The notes below the pieces were generated by a model. That model was given only the letters and a program-made list of their open reading frames with translations. It was not told the DNA's origin and did no database searches. From NCBI GenBank assembly GCA_964484135.1, contig CAZAEL010000030.1, forward strand, positions 1 through 28,933: 28,933 nucleotides of DNA, in the 5' to 3' direction. Of the stretch, positions 15,166-23,033 are shown piece by piece (the first letter of the stretch is position 1; every line of letters begins with the position of its first letter). The position numbers were made by a program, and so were the translations under genes. Source of the stretch: CAZAEL01 sp964484135. GTDB lineage: Bacteria > Elusimicrobiota > Elusimicrobia > FEN-1173.

Positions 15166-16839
15166 ATGAACCGGAAAACATTGTCGGCGGTTTTCGTTTC
15201 TCTCTCCCTGGGCCTGCTTGCCGCGGGCCTGGACGCGGCGGAACTCCGTTCCACCGTGGGCACGGTCGAAGTCAAAAAGGCCGGGGCCGCCACCTGGACC
15301 CAGGGCCGCCCCAAGACCAAGATCCAGGACGGGGACATCGTGCGCACCGGCGTGGGCTCCGAGACCGAGCTCCGCATGGATGAAGGCCACAAGATGACGC
15401 TCCGGGAGAAAACCACCCTCAAGGTGGACTCCGCCCAGCAGCCCAACACCCAGTTCAACCTGGTGGTGGGGCGGGTCCGCAGCTTCGTGAACAGGCTGAA
15501 ACCCCAGAACAAATTCGAGATCAAGACGCCGGTGGCCGTGGCCTCCATCCGGGGCACGGTCTTCGAGATGGACGTGAACGAGCAGGGCGCCTCCCGGCTG
15601 TCCGTGCTGGAGGGCGTGGTCGGTTACCGCGACCTGGCCGGCCTGGGCGCGGAGGTGCAGGTGCTCAAAGGGCAAAGCGTGCTGATCGAGCCCGGCGCCG
15701 CGCCGCGGCCCGCCGAACCCCTGCCCACCGAACTCCAGGAAGGTCTGGTGCCGGACGCGGGCCAGCGGACCGCCATGGCCTCCCTCAAGGCCGACATCCA
15801 GCGGGAGACGGGCCTGGCTTCCTTTAAGGAATATTTCCAGACCGACGCGGCCGCGGAGATGAAGGTGGCCCAGTACCAGGAGGGCAAGACCCTCATCGAC
15901 GCCTTCGGCAAGCGGGTGCGCCTGGAGGAGTACATCGTCCGGCCCGACCCCAAGCAGTGGTCCTTCGTGTCCCTCAACACCCGGGAGGACCGCTTCGACT
16001 TTACGCGCTTCGATTTATACGCCAAGAACGACCTGCCCGAGGACATCGGCACCGTGAACTTGTTCTCCGGCACCGGCCACGACTCCATGACCAACTGGGT
16101 GGAGAAGACCCACCGGCTGTCCTCCAACGGCGGCGACTATTACCGGGAATGGCAGGACGGCGGCGCGCCCGTGAACATGACCGATTCCAACGGCAACAAG
16201 ACCCAGAAAGTGGTCTTCGCGGACTGGTACGCGGAGGTCAAGGCGGACGGCACCGCGCCCACCCTTCTGTCCCACTGGAAACCGGATCCGGCCTTTTCCG
16301 GCGGCAACCCCGCGGCCACCAAGTCTCGGGACGATGTGGCGGACGACGACGGGCTTTCCGACATCCCCTCCGGCTATATGGATTTTGAAGGCACGGACGG
16401 GGGCGCGACCGTGGGCGACACCCGGGGCATCGATTCCGCGGGCTTCACCGACGCCCAGCGGCTCGATTACTTCGACAACGCCGGGGTGGCGGCCTCTTAC
16501 AGGCTGAGCGAGGGCTACACCCGCACCAGCGAGGCGCTCTTCAACGACAAAACCCTGGCCGCGGCCTCCCTCACGGAAATCCTCGGCGCCACCAAGATTT
16601 CACGCAAGAGCGTGTACGACGTTCCGGGGACCTCTTCGGACATCACCCTGCAGGTGGACCAGTACTACGTCACGGACGACGGGGACAAACTCTCCTTCCT
16701 CCAGGCCGCGCAACTGGGCTCCAACGTGCAGGGCGTGAACTTTGAAAGCGTGTTTTCGTCCTCCTTGACGGGCAACCGCAAGATCGACGTGGTCATCAGC
16801 CCGTCCCTCCTCAAGAAAGCGGGGCTTCTCGACAACTGA
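15166..16839 (+). CDS. Secreted FecR-domain protein
   Basis: A 557-residue protein with an N-terminal signal peptide (about 1-24, MNRKTLSAVFV start, cleavage near LDAA). A FecR domain (about 28-180) includes VGTVEVKKAG, IQDGDIVRTGVGSETEL, FEIKTPVAVASIRGTVF and VLKGQSVLI. In this setting FecR domains are extracytoplasmic and need not act on a sigma factor; no sigma gene is nearby. The remaining 370 residues are unrecognised: an EYIVRPDPKQWSFVSLNTREDRFDF block near 250-275, then a long Asp/Gly/Thr-rich part resembling a surface or passenger region. It has its own promoter with a CRP-type site and a GAGGTG ribosome site. The stop overlaps the barrel gene (TGATG), which predicts tight coupling and perhaps a shared complex. 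Confidence 0.85.
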   Translation: MNRKTLSAVFVSLSLGLLAAGLDAAELRSTVGTVEVKKAGAATWTQGRPKTKIQDGDIVRTGVGSETELRMDEGHKMTLREKTTLKVDSAQQPNTQFNLVVGRVRSFVNRLKPQNKFEIKTPVAVASIRGTVFEMDVNEQGASRLSVLEGVVGYRDLAGLGAEVQVLKGQSVLIEPGAAPRPAEPLPTELQEGLVPDAGQRTAMASLKADIQRETGLASFKEYFQTDAAAEMKVAQYQEGKTLIDAFGKRVRLEEYIVRPDPKQWSFVSLNTREDRFDFTRFDLYAKNDLPEDIGTVNLFSGTGHDSMTNWVEKTHRLSSNGGDYYREWQDGGAPVNMTDSNGNKTQKVVFADWYAEVKADGTAPTLLSHWKPDPAFSGGNPAATKSRDDVADDDGLSDIPSGYMDFEGTDGGATVGDTRGIDSAGFTDAQRLDYFDNAGVAASYRLSEGYTRTSEALFNDKTLAAASLTEILGATKISRKSVYDVPGTSSDITLQVDQYYVTDDGDKLSFLQAAQLGSNVQGVNFESVFSSSLTGNRKIDVVISPSLLKKAGLLDN

Positions 16840-18068
16840 TGAATACTTCTCTGAGGCGTTGTTTCGCGTCCTTCCTTCTGGCTTCGTCCCTCGTTTCCCC
16901 GGCCCTGGCCCAGGTGCAGTGGGCCCCGTACCTGAACCTGGAGGCGTACGGCGGCCAGTCCATCTTCTCCGGCGACAGCGTGGACGGGTTCAACGGCAAC
17001 CTGGTGTTCGTGCCGGGCCTGCGGATGGGGGAAAGCTTCTCCCTCCTGCCCTCCCTGGCCGTGGGGTACCGCCAGACACGGGACGTGCAGGAGCTGGCCG
17101 GCGGCGGGTTCCTGACCCAGGAACAGCAGACCCGGTCCGGGACCTTGAAGGGGATCTACGTGATGGCGCCGGGCTGGAAGGCCAAGGCGTACGGCGGGTA
17201 CCGCCAGGAGCTGGTGAAGGAAACCTCGGACGAGAAGTGGGGGGACGGGCTTTTCGACTACAACAAGACCTCTTTCGGCCTGGAGGTGGAGCGCGAAGGG
17301 ACCCGCTGGCGCAGCCTGCGCATCGGCGCGGACTATTACACCACGGCCTTTCCCAACTTCCAGAGCCTGGCCAGCAAGCAGTTCGGCCTGGAGATCAGCT
17401 CCGCCATCAACTCGGGCAAGGACGTCCTGGACTTCAACGCTTTGGACGGCTCCCTGGCCGCGGACCTGTCCCTGGGACAGAAGTCCCTGCTCTCTTCCTA
17501 CGTGCTGGCCTCCAACCGGGACTTCTCCGACCAGAAGATCGTGAAGCGGGACGGCACCTACTCCAACGACACCCGCAAAGACCTGTTCCTGTTCGCCTCC
17601 CTGGGGTACCGCCGCCAGCTCCCCACGGTCTCCCTGTTCAATTTGGGCGTGGAAAGCCTGGCCGGGCTGGATCTGTCCTACGCGGCCCTGGATTCGGACC
17701 AGAACAACTATGACGCCAGCCGCACCAAGTTCAACGAAAATTACTACGACTACGGCGAACTCAGCGTGGGGCCGCGGTTGAACCTCCGCTTCAAGGAAAA
17801 GCTCAGCCTGGGCCTGGCGTACCAGTTCAGCACCCGGGACTACGCGGACCGGCCGGTGCAGGCCGGGGACGGCACGTACAAGACCGACGCCATTTCCACG
17901 GACGTGACCACCTTCCGGGCGTCCTTGGGGTATCCCATCGTCAAGGGGCTGTCCCTCCAGCTCATCGGCGCCTGGCAGAACTCGGACTCCAACATGGAGT
18001 ACGAGACGGTCTATCGGTATAACTTCTCCTCCTCGAATTATTTCCTGGGGTTGAGCTACCAGTTGTAA
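16839..18068 (+). CDS. Predicted outer-membrane beta-barrel protein
   Basis: A 409-residue protein with a signal peptide (about 1-25, cleavage after SPALA). The rest is built of alternating, Tyr- and Ser-rich amphipathic strands, such as LLPSLAVGYRQTRDVQ, KAKAYGGYRQELVKE, LSLGLAYQFSTRDYAD and SSNYFLGLSYQL, separated by polar loops. The terminal strand ends in Leu rather than Phe but has the expected alternating pattern. No named family is recognised. The ATG overlaps the FecR stop (TGATG). Likely role: an outer-membrane anchor, pore or structural partner for the FecR protein. The -35 box of the rimP promoter overlaps its stop codon. Confidence 0.75.
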   Translation: MNTSLRRCFASFLLASSLVSPALAQVQWAPYLNLEAYGGQSIFSGDSVDGFNGNLVFVPGLRMGESFSLLPSLAVGYRQTRDVQELAGGGFLTQEQQTRSGTLKGIYVMAPGWKAKAYGGYRQELVKETSDEKWGDGLFDYNKTSFGLEVEREGTRWRSLRIGADYYTTAFPNFQSLASKQFGLEISSAINSGKDVLDFNALDGSLAADLSLGQKSLLSSYVLASNRDFSDQKIVKRDGTYSNDTRKDLFLFASLGYRRQLPTVSLFNLGVESLAGLDLSYAALDSDQNNYDASRTKFNENYYDYGELSVGPRLNLRFKEKLSLGLAYQFSTRDYADRPVQAGDGTYKTDAISTDVTTFRASLGYPIVKGLSLQLIGAWQNSDSNMEYETVYRYNFSSSNYFLGLSYQL

Positions 18069-18091
18069 AACACGCGGCTTTTTGCTATACT
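18063..18091 (+). promoter_or_regulatory. Promoter of the rimP-nusA-infB operon
   Basis: TTGTAA (18063-18068, overlapping the upstream stop), a 17-bp spacer and an extended -10, TGC-TATACT (18083-18091; 5 of 6 in the hexamer). The predicted start is near 18098. Confidence 0.6.
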
Positions 18092-18101
18092 GTCGTCTCG
18101 G

Positions 18102-18132
18102 AAAGTGGCTGAAGTTCGGGGCCACTTTTTTT
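18102..18132 (+). terminator. Terminator hairpin in the rimP-nusA leader
   Basis: An 8-bp stem, AAAGTGGC (18102-18109) and GCCACTTT (18121-18128), with an 11-base loop runs into a seven-T tract (18126-18132). It would end the FecR-barrel transcript. It also begins about four bases after the predicted rimP start site, so transcripts from that promoter must read through it; it may serve as an attenuator of the nusA operon. E. coli nusA is also autoregulated at the level of termination. Confidence 0.65.
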
Positions 18133-18145
18133 GTTTCCAAAATGA

Positions 18146-18206
18146 CCCCACCACTTGCTTGGGCACTGAAGGTGACCCCGGTGGGGTCAAAGCAGGTGAT
18201 GGGGTG
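18146..18206. repeat. Palindromic element E2 at the rimP start
   Basis: The left arm CCCCACCACTTGCTT (18146-18160) pairs with 18189-18203 (one mismatch and one G-U), around a 28-base centre. The centre has its own stem, TGACCCC/GGGGTCA (18173-18179/18183-18189). TGACCCCA at 18143-18150 could instead pair with 18182-18189. The element resembles E1 inside dxr. Its right arm carries AGGTGA (18194-18199) and the GTG start of rimP (18204), so one fold hides the start and the other frees it. Confidence 0.6.
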
Positions 18207-18683
18207 AGCCTCGCGGACGACATTGAAAAACTGACGGCCCCGGCCCTGGCCGAGGCCGGCGTGGAGCTGGTCCAGGTGCAGTACCAGCGGGAGCCCCACG
18301 GGTGGACGCTCCGGTTCTTCCTGGACAAGGAGGGGGGATTTTCCCTCACGGACTGCGAGCTTTGGAACGACCGGCTGGGCGAAATCGTGGAGGCCAGCGG
18401 CCTCATCGCCCATAACTACCATCTGGAAATTTCCTCCCCGGGCCTGGACCGGCCTTTGCGGAAACCCGCGGACTTCGAGCGGTTCCTGGGGGTGGAGGCG
18501 GTGATCAAGCTGTACGCGGCCCAGAACGGGCAGAAAAACTTCCACGGCCGCCTGGTCCGCCTGGAGAACGGCGAACTGCTCCTGCAGGACCGCACCTCGG
18601 GACTGGTCCGCGTGCCGCTGGCGTCCATCGCCAGCGCCCGGCTGGACCCGGGCCTGGAAAACGAGATAAAAGGACAAGGGTAA
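18204..18683 (+). CDS. rimP: Ribosome maturation factor RimP
   Basis: Assists 30S subunit assembly. From GTG 18204 the product has 159 residues, normal for the family. Features are LAEAGVELVQVQYQ, LRFFLDKEGGFSLTDCELWNDRLGE and the hallmark LEISSPGLDRPL, followed by the C-terminal SH3-like part with LLLQDRTSGLVRVPL and SIASARL. The frame is open further upstream to 18105, but that part lies in the terminator hairpin and E2 and does not resemble RimP. The AGGTGA and start codon are supplied by E2. It heads the conserved rimP-nusA-infB order, with nusA following after 8 nt. Confidence 0.92.
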   Translation: MSLADDIEKLTAPALAEAGVELVQVQYQREPHGWTLRFFLDKEGGFSLTDCELWNDRLGEIVEASGLIAHNYHLEISSPGLDRPLRKPADFERFLGVEAVIKLYAAQNGQKNFHGRLVRLENGELLLQDRTSGLVRVPLASIASARLDPGLENEIKGQG

Positions 18684-18691
18684 AACAATTT

Positions 18692-20089
18692 ATGGCGCAA
18701 CAAGCGATCAAGAACGAACTCCTTCCCGTGCTCGAGCAGATCGAGCGCGACAAGGGCATCCCCAAACAGGACATCCTGCACATGATCGAGCAGGCCCTGG
18801 TGTCGGCCTACCGCAAGCACGCGGGCCAGCAGGTCAACGTGGAGGCGGCCATCGACGCCGAGTCCGGCCAGATCAAGGCCTTCGTGGTGAAGACCGTGGT
18901 GGAGGACGTCAAGAACCCCGTGGTGGAGATCTCCCTGGCCGAGGCCAAGAAGCTCAAGAGCGGCGCGGAGGTCGGCGGCGAGGTGAAGATCCCGGTGGAC
19001 GCGGCGGAGTTCGCCCGCATCGCGGCCCAGACCGCCAAGCAGGTCCTCATCCAGAAGATCCGCGAGACCGAACGGGAAAGCCTGTACGAGGAATACAAGC
19101 CCAAGGAAGGCATCCTGGTCAACGGGTCCGTGCACCGGTTCTCCAACCGCAACATCGTGGTGGACCTGGGCCGGTCCGAGGGCATCGTTCCCATCCGGGA
19201 GCAGGTCCGCCGCGAGCGCTGGATGGTGGGGGACCGCATCCGCGCCCTGGTGCTGAAGGTGGAAAAGGGGCCCCGCGGTCCCGAGATCATCCTGAGCCGG
19301 GCCCATCCGGATTTCGTCAAGAAGCTTTTCGAGCAGGAAGTCCCCGAGATCTACGAGAAGACCGTGGAGGTCAAGGAAGTGGTGCGGGAGGCCGGCCTGC
19401 GCAGCAAAGTGGTGGTGCGGAGCAACAACCCCAAGGTGGACCCCATCGGCGCCTGCGTGGGGGTCAAGGGGTCCCGGGTGCGGCCCATCATCAACGAGCT
19501 GCAGGGCGAAAGGATCGACCTGGTGGCGTACTCCCCCGAGGCGTCCACCTTCATCGCCGCGGCCCTGTCCCCGGTGAAACCCCTGTCCGTGCACATCGTG
19601 AGCGCGGAGGGAAAAAAGGCCGAGGTGCTGGTCTCGGACGACCAGCTGTCCCTGGCCATCGGCAAGGGCGGCCAGAACGTGCGCCTGGCGTCTCGCCTCA
19701 CGGGCTGGCAGATCGACGTGCGCTCCGAGACGCAGAAGCGGGAGGCCTCGGCCGCCACCGCGGCCCAGATCCTGCACGACCTCTCCCAGCTGGAGGGGGT
19801 GGGGCCCAAGACCGCGGAAGTCCTGCAAAAGGGCGGATGGGGGGACGTGGCCCGGCTGGCCGCGGCCAAGCCCGACGATTTGACGACGCTCTCCGGCATC
19901 GGGGAGAAGACGGCCGAGAAGATCATCGCCGCGGCCAAGGATTACCTGGAAAAGAAGGCGGCCGAGCCCGCCGTGGAGCCGGCCGGAGAACCCGCGGAAG
20001 CGGGCGGGAAGACGGACGCCGCGCCGGAGGCCTCTTCGGAGGCGGCCGGGACGGAAGAGGCTCCGGAGAAACCTTCGGAAGAGAAATAA
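18692..20089 (+). CDS. nusA: Transcription termination/antitermination factor NusA
   Basis: RNA polymerase-associated factor affecting pausing, termination and antitermination. The 465-residue protein has the N-terminal polymerase-binding domain (about 1-130) and an S1 domain (about 139-203, GSVHRFSNRNIVVDLG). Two KH domains follow (PIGACVGVKGSRVRPI, then LSLAIGKGGQNVRLASRLTGW near 318-338). A helix-hairpin-helix region (about 360-425) has the two motifs LEGVGPKTAEVL and LSGIGEKTAEKI. A 40-residue acidic Ala/Glu tail ends it. The C-terminus differs from the two acidic repeats of E. coli NusA. It is 8 nt after rimP; infB follows after 18 nt. Confidence 0.96.
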   Translation: MAQQAIKNELLPVLEQIERDKGIPKQDILHMIEQALVSAYRKHAGQQVNVEAAIDAESGQIKAFVVKTVVEDVKNPVVEISLAEAKKLKSGAEVGGEVKIPVDAAEFARIAAQTAKQVLIQKIRETERESLYEEYKPKEGILVNGSVHRFSNRNIVVDLGRSEGIVPIREQVRRERWMVGDRIRALVLKVEKGPRGPEIILSRAHPDFVKKLFEQEVPEIYEKTVEVKEVVREAGLRSKVVVRSNNPKVDPIGACVGVKGSRVRPIINELQGERIDLVAYSPEASTFIAAALSPVKPLSVHIVSAEGKKAEVLVSDDQLSLAIGKGGQNVRLASRLTGWQIDVRSETQKREASAATAAQILHDLSQLEGVGPKTAEVLQKGGWGDVARLAAAKPDDLTTLSGIGEKTAEKIIAAAKDYLEKKAAEPAVEPAGEPAEAGGKTDAAPEASSEAAGTEEAPEKPSEEK

Positions 20090-20107
20090 GAGGCCCCGCG
20101 TTCTTCC

Positions 20108-22465
20108 ATGACCGACGACAAGAAAGCCCACGATTCGAAAACGCACGCCGCGAAAACCCCGGCCAAGAAGGCGGCCAAGGCGCCCAAGGCCGTTGAGGGC
20201 GAGGCGTCGGCCGAAGCCAAGAAGAAACCCAAGGCCAAGCCGGTTTCCGCCAAGGCGGAAAAGAAGGTCCCCGAAACCCCCAAGGCCGCGGCCCCCGCCC
20301 ACAAGCCCCACGCGGAGCCCAAGAAAGCCAGGAAAAAGGCGGAAGAGGACATGGCGCCGCAGACCGCTCCCGAGGTCAAGGCGCCGCTCCCCAAGAAGGC
20401 GAAAGCCAAAGAACCCGTTCCCGAGCCCGCGGCCCCGCCTTCCCCCAAAATTCAGAAACAGGAACCCGCGCCCAAGGCGCCGGAGGTCCCGGCGGCCCGC
20501 GCCGCCCATGCCCCGGCCGCGCCGCCCATCAAGCCGAAGACGGAGGAAAAAACAAAGGCGGTTCCTCCCGCTCCCAAGCCCCCCGCGCCGCCGGCGGCCA
20601 AGAGCCCGGCCGGCGCGGCGCCTTCCGCGCCGTCCCATCCGGCCAAGCCTCCGTCCGCGCCCTTGTCCCAGCCTCCCGTTTCCCCGGCGCCGGCCCCGGC
20701 CGCTCCCGCGCCCGCGCGCGGCAAGATCCGCATCAACGAGATGGTCACGGTCAAGGAGCTGGCGGAAAAGATGGAGGCCAAGGTCCCGGACGTTCTCAAG
20801 AAGCTCATGTCCCTGGGCAAGCTGGCCAACATCAACCAGCGCCTCGACATGGACACCGCGTCCCTGGTGGCGGACGCCTTCGGTTTCGACGTGGAGGCCG
20901 TGTCGCTGTACGCCGACGACAACCTGGCCGCCGCGCCGGAGGACGCCTCCCAGCTGAAGCCCCGCCCCCCGGTGGTCACGGTGATGGGCCACGTGGACCA
21001 CGGCAAGACGTCGCTTTTGGACGCCATCCGCGAGGCCCGGGTGGCCGAGAAGGAGGCGGGCGGCATCACCCAGCACATCGGCGCGTACCAGGTGAAGACG
21101 GAAAAAGGCGGGATCACTTTCCTGGACACGCCGGGCCACGAGGCCTTCACCGCCATGCGGGCCCGCGGGGCCCAGGCCACGGACCTGGTGGTGCTGGTGG
21201 TGGCCGCGGACGACGGCGTCATGCCCCAGACCGTGGAGGCGCTGGACCACGCGCGGGCCGCGAACGTCCCCATCGTGGTGGCCATCAACAAGTGCGACCT
21301 GCCCACGGCCAACCCCCAGAAAATCAAGCAGGAGCTGACGAACCACAATTTGATCCCGGAAGAATGGGGCGGCAAGACCGTCATGGTGGAGGTGTCCGCC
21401 CGGCAGAAGACCAACCTGGACAAGCTTTTGGAGATGATCCTCCTGGAGGCCGAGCTCCTGGAGCTGAAGGCCAACCCCAACCGTCCCGCCCAGGGCGTGG
21501 TGGTGGAGGCCCGGCTGGACCCGCGCCGGGGCCCCGTGGCCACGGTGCTGGTGCAGAAGGGGACGCTGCGGGTGGGCGACGCCTTCGTGTGCGGCCTGAC
21601 GGCCGGCAAGGTGCGGGCCCTCACGGACCACACCGGCCAGCGGATGAAGGAGGCCCCGCCCGCCTGCCCCGCGGAGGTGTTGGGCTTTTCCGGCACGCCG
21701 CAGGCCGGCGACAAGTTCGTGGTGGTGGCCTCGGAGCGCGAGGCGCGGGAGATCGCGGACCGGCGGCAGACCATTTTGAGCGGGGAGATGAAGGCCAAGC
21801 GCCAGCACCTCACCCTGGAGGCGCTGCACGACGAGGTGGAGGCGGGAAAACTGAAGGCCCTCCCCATCATCCTGAAGGCCGACGTGCAGGGCTCCGTGGA
21901 GGCGGTGCGCGACGCCCTGGAAAAGCTGTCCACTTCGGAGATTTCCCTCAGGGTCATCCACGCGGGCGTGGGCGGCATCAACGGGTCGGACGTGATCCTG
22001 GCCGCGGCCTCCGACGCCGTCATCCTGGGCTTCAACGTGCGGCCCGACCCCTCCTCCGAGGAGGCGGCCCGGCGCGAGGGCGTGGAGATCAAGACCTACC
22101 GCATCATCTACGACATGGTCAACGACGTCAAAAAGGCTTTGGAAGGCCTGCTGGACCCGGAGGAGAGAGAGGTCACCATCGGCTGGGCCGAGGTGCGCCA
22201 GGTGTTCCGCGTGCCCAAGGCCGGGACCGTGGCCGGATGCTACGTGACGGACGGGAAGATCAGCCGCACGGCCAAGGCCCGACTGGTGCGCAACGGCACC
22301 ATCGTGTTCGACGGCGCCGTGGCCGGCCTCCGCCGCTTCAAGGACGACGTCCGCGAGGTGGAAAAGGGGTTCGAGTGCGGCCTCTCCCTGGAAAATTTCC
22401 AGGACGTCAAGTCCGGGGACCGGTTCGAATTTTACGTGCTGGAGAAAAAAGCCCGGAAACTTTAA
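20108..22465 (+). CDS. infB: Translation initiation factor IF-2
   Basis: GTPase that brings initiator tRNA to the ribosome and promotes subunit joining. The 785-residue protein begins with about 210 residues of Lys/Ala/Pro low-complexity sequence. The IF2 N-terminal domain follows (about 213-265, VTVKELAEKM). The GTPase domain has GHVDHGKT (294-301), DTPGHEAF and NKCD, and beta-barrel and C-terminal domains follow (KADVQGSVEAVRDAL, then AGVGGINGSDVILAAAS). The ribosome site is weak: GAGG about 14 bases before the ATG. Its stop is followed by repeat R5. Confidence 0.96.
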   Translation: MTDDKKAHDSKTHAAKTPAKKAAKAPKAVEGEASAEAKKKPKAKPVSAKAEKKVPETPKAAAPAHKPHAEPKKARKKAEEDMAPQTAPEVKAPLPKKAKAKEPVPEPAAPPSPKIQKQEPAPKAPEVPAARAAHAPAAPPIKPKTEEKTKAVPPAPKPPAPPAAKSPAGAAPSAPSHPAKPPSAPLSQPPVSPAPAPAAPAPARGKIRINEMVTVKELAEKMEAKVPDVLKKLMSLGKLANINQRLDMDTASLVADAFGFDVEAVSLYADDNLAAAPEDASQLKPRPPVVTVMGHVDHGKTSLLDAIREARVAEKEAGGITQHIGAYQVKTEKGGITFLDTPGHEAFTAMRARGAQATDLVVLVVAADDGVMPQTVEALDHARAANVPIVVAINKCDLPTANPQKIKQELTNHNLIPEEWGGKTVMVEVSARQKTNLDKLLEMILLEAELLELKANPNRPAQGVVVEARLDPRRGPVATVLVQKGTLRVGDAFVCGLTAGKVRALTDHTGQRMKEAPPACPAEVLGFSGTPQAGDKFVVVASEREAREIADRRQTILSGEMKAKRQHLTLEALHDEVEAGKLKALPIILKADVQGSVEAVRDALEKLSTSEISLRVIHAGVGGINGSDVILAAASDAVILGFNVRPDPSSEEAARREGVEIKTYRIIYDMVNDVKKALEGLLDPEEREVTIGWAEVRQVFRVPKAGTVAGCYVTDGKISRTAKARLVRNGTIVFDGAVAGLRRFKDDVREVEKGFECGLSLENFQDVKSGDRFEFYVLEKKARKL

Positions 22466-22474
22466 AGAAAAGGC

Positions 22475-22592
22475 GTGGGAAGTGAAAGGTGGGAAGTGAA
22501 AAGAAAAAAACCTGACGATTTCGGCTGTTTTTCGTTTTACTCTTTACGTCCTTTGCCCTTCACTTTTCACTTCTCACTCTAAACTTTAAACG
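22475..22592. repeat. Heptad inverted repeat R5 (infB-rbfA gap)
   Basis: The left arm (22475-22503) is four 7-bp units (GTGGGAA, GTGAAAG, GTGGGAA, GTGAAAA). The right arm (about 22535-22592) has eight 7-bp units, including CTTTACG, CCCTTCA, CTTTTCA, CTTCTCA, CTCTAAA and CTTTAAA. This is the longest array in the window. The arms pair imperfectly over about 20-29 bp. The array ends about 12 bases before the rbfA ATG and no Shine-Dalgarno intervenes. Confidence 0.75.
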
Positions 22593-22604
22593 CCCCTCTC
22601 ATTT

Positions 22605-23033
22605 ATGTGGTCCCGTCGAATCGAACGCGTCAACGAACTGCTCCTGCGCGAAATTTCCCGCATCGTCACGGAACGGCAGGACCCGGACGTGGGGTTCATC
22701 ACCTTCACCGGCGTCCAGGTCACGGAAGACCTGATGCAGGCCAAGGTGTTCTACTCCGTCCTGGGGTCGGAGGAGGAGCGGGCGCGCACCGCCGACGCCC
22801 TCGTCCGGTTGAGGCATGAGTTCTATCGGGAGATGCGCCGGCTGGAGAGCCTGAAGCGCATCCCGGCCCTGGAGTTCATATACGACGCCACGCCGGCCCG
22901 CGCCGCCCGCGTGTACGAGATTTTGCAGCAGATCCACCGGGAAGACGAAGGGACCCCGCCGCCGCCCCCTCCCCGCCGCGCCGCGTCCAAGGACGCCCAT
23001 GCCCGCCGGACCCAGCGAAAAAAACCGCGATAA
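22605..23033 (+). CDS. rbfA: Ribosome-binding factor A
   Basis: Late-stage 30S maturation factor that binds near the 5' helix of 16S rRNA. The 142-residue product shows RIERVNELLLREISRIVTE at the start, then FITFTGVQVTEDLMQAKVFYSVLG, and ends the KH-like fold with LKRIPALEFIYD. A Pro-rich then Arg/Lys-rich tail of about 35 residues follows. No ribosome site is visible; the start sits next to repeat R5. Its last 35 bases overlap the nrnA gene, so those two are coupled. Confidence 0.94.
   Translation: MWSRRIERVNELLLREISRIVTERQDPDVGFITFTGVQVTEDLMQAKVFYSVLGSEEERARTADALVRLRHEFYREMRRLESLKRIPALEFIYDATPARAARVYEILQQIHREDEGTPPPPPPRRAASKDAHARRTQRKKPR

Noticed and set aside
18416..21961. Minus-strand open frame of over 1100 codons opposite rimP, nusA and infB
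   Set aside because: Same compositional artefact; it spans three clear genes and reads as low-complexity sequence without motifs.
22475..22592. Tandem short repeats considered as a CRISPR array
   Set aside because: Units are 7 bp with no spacers and form an inverted pair; no cas genes are nearby.
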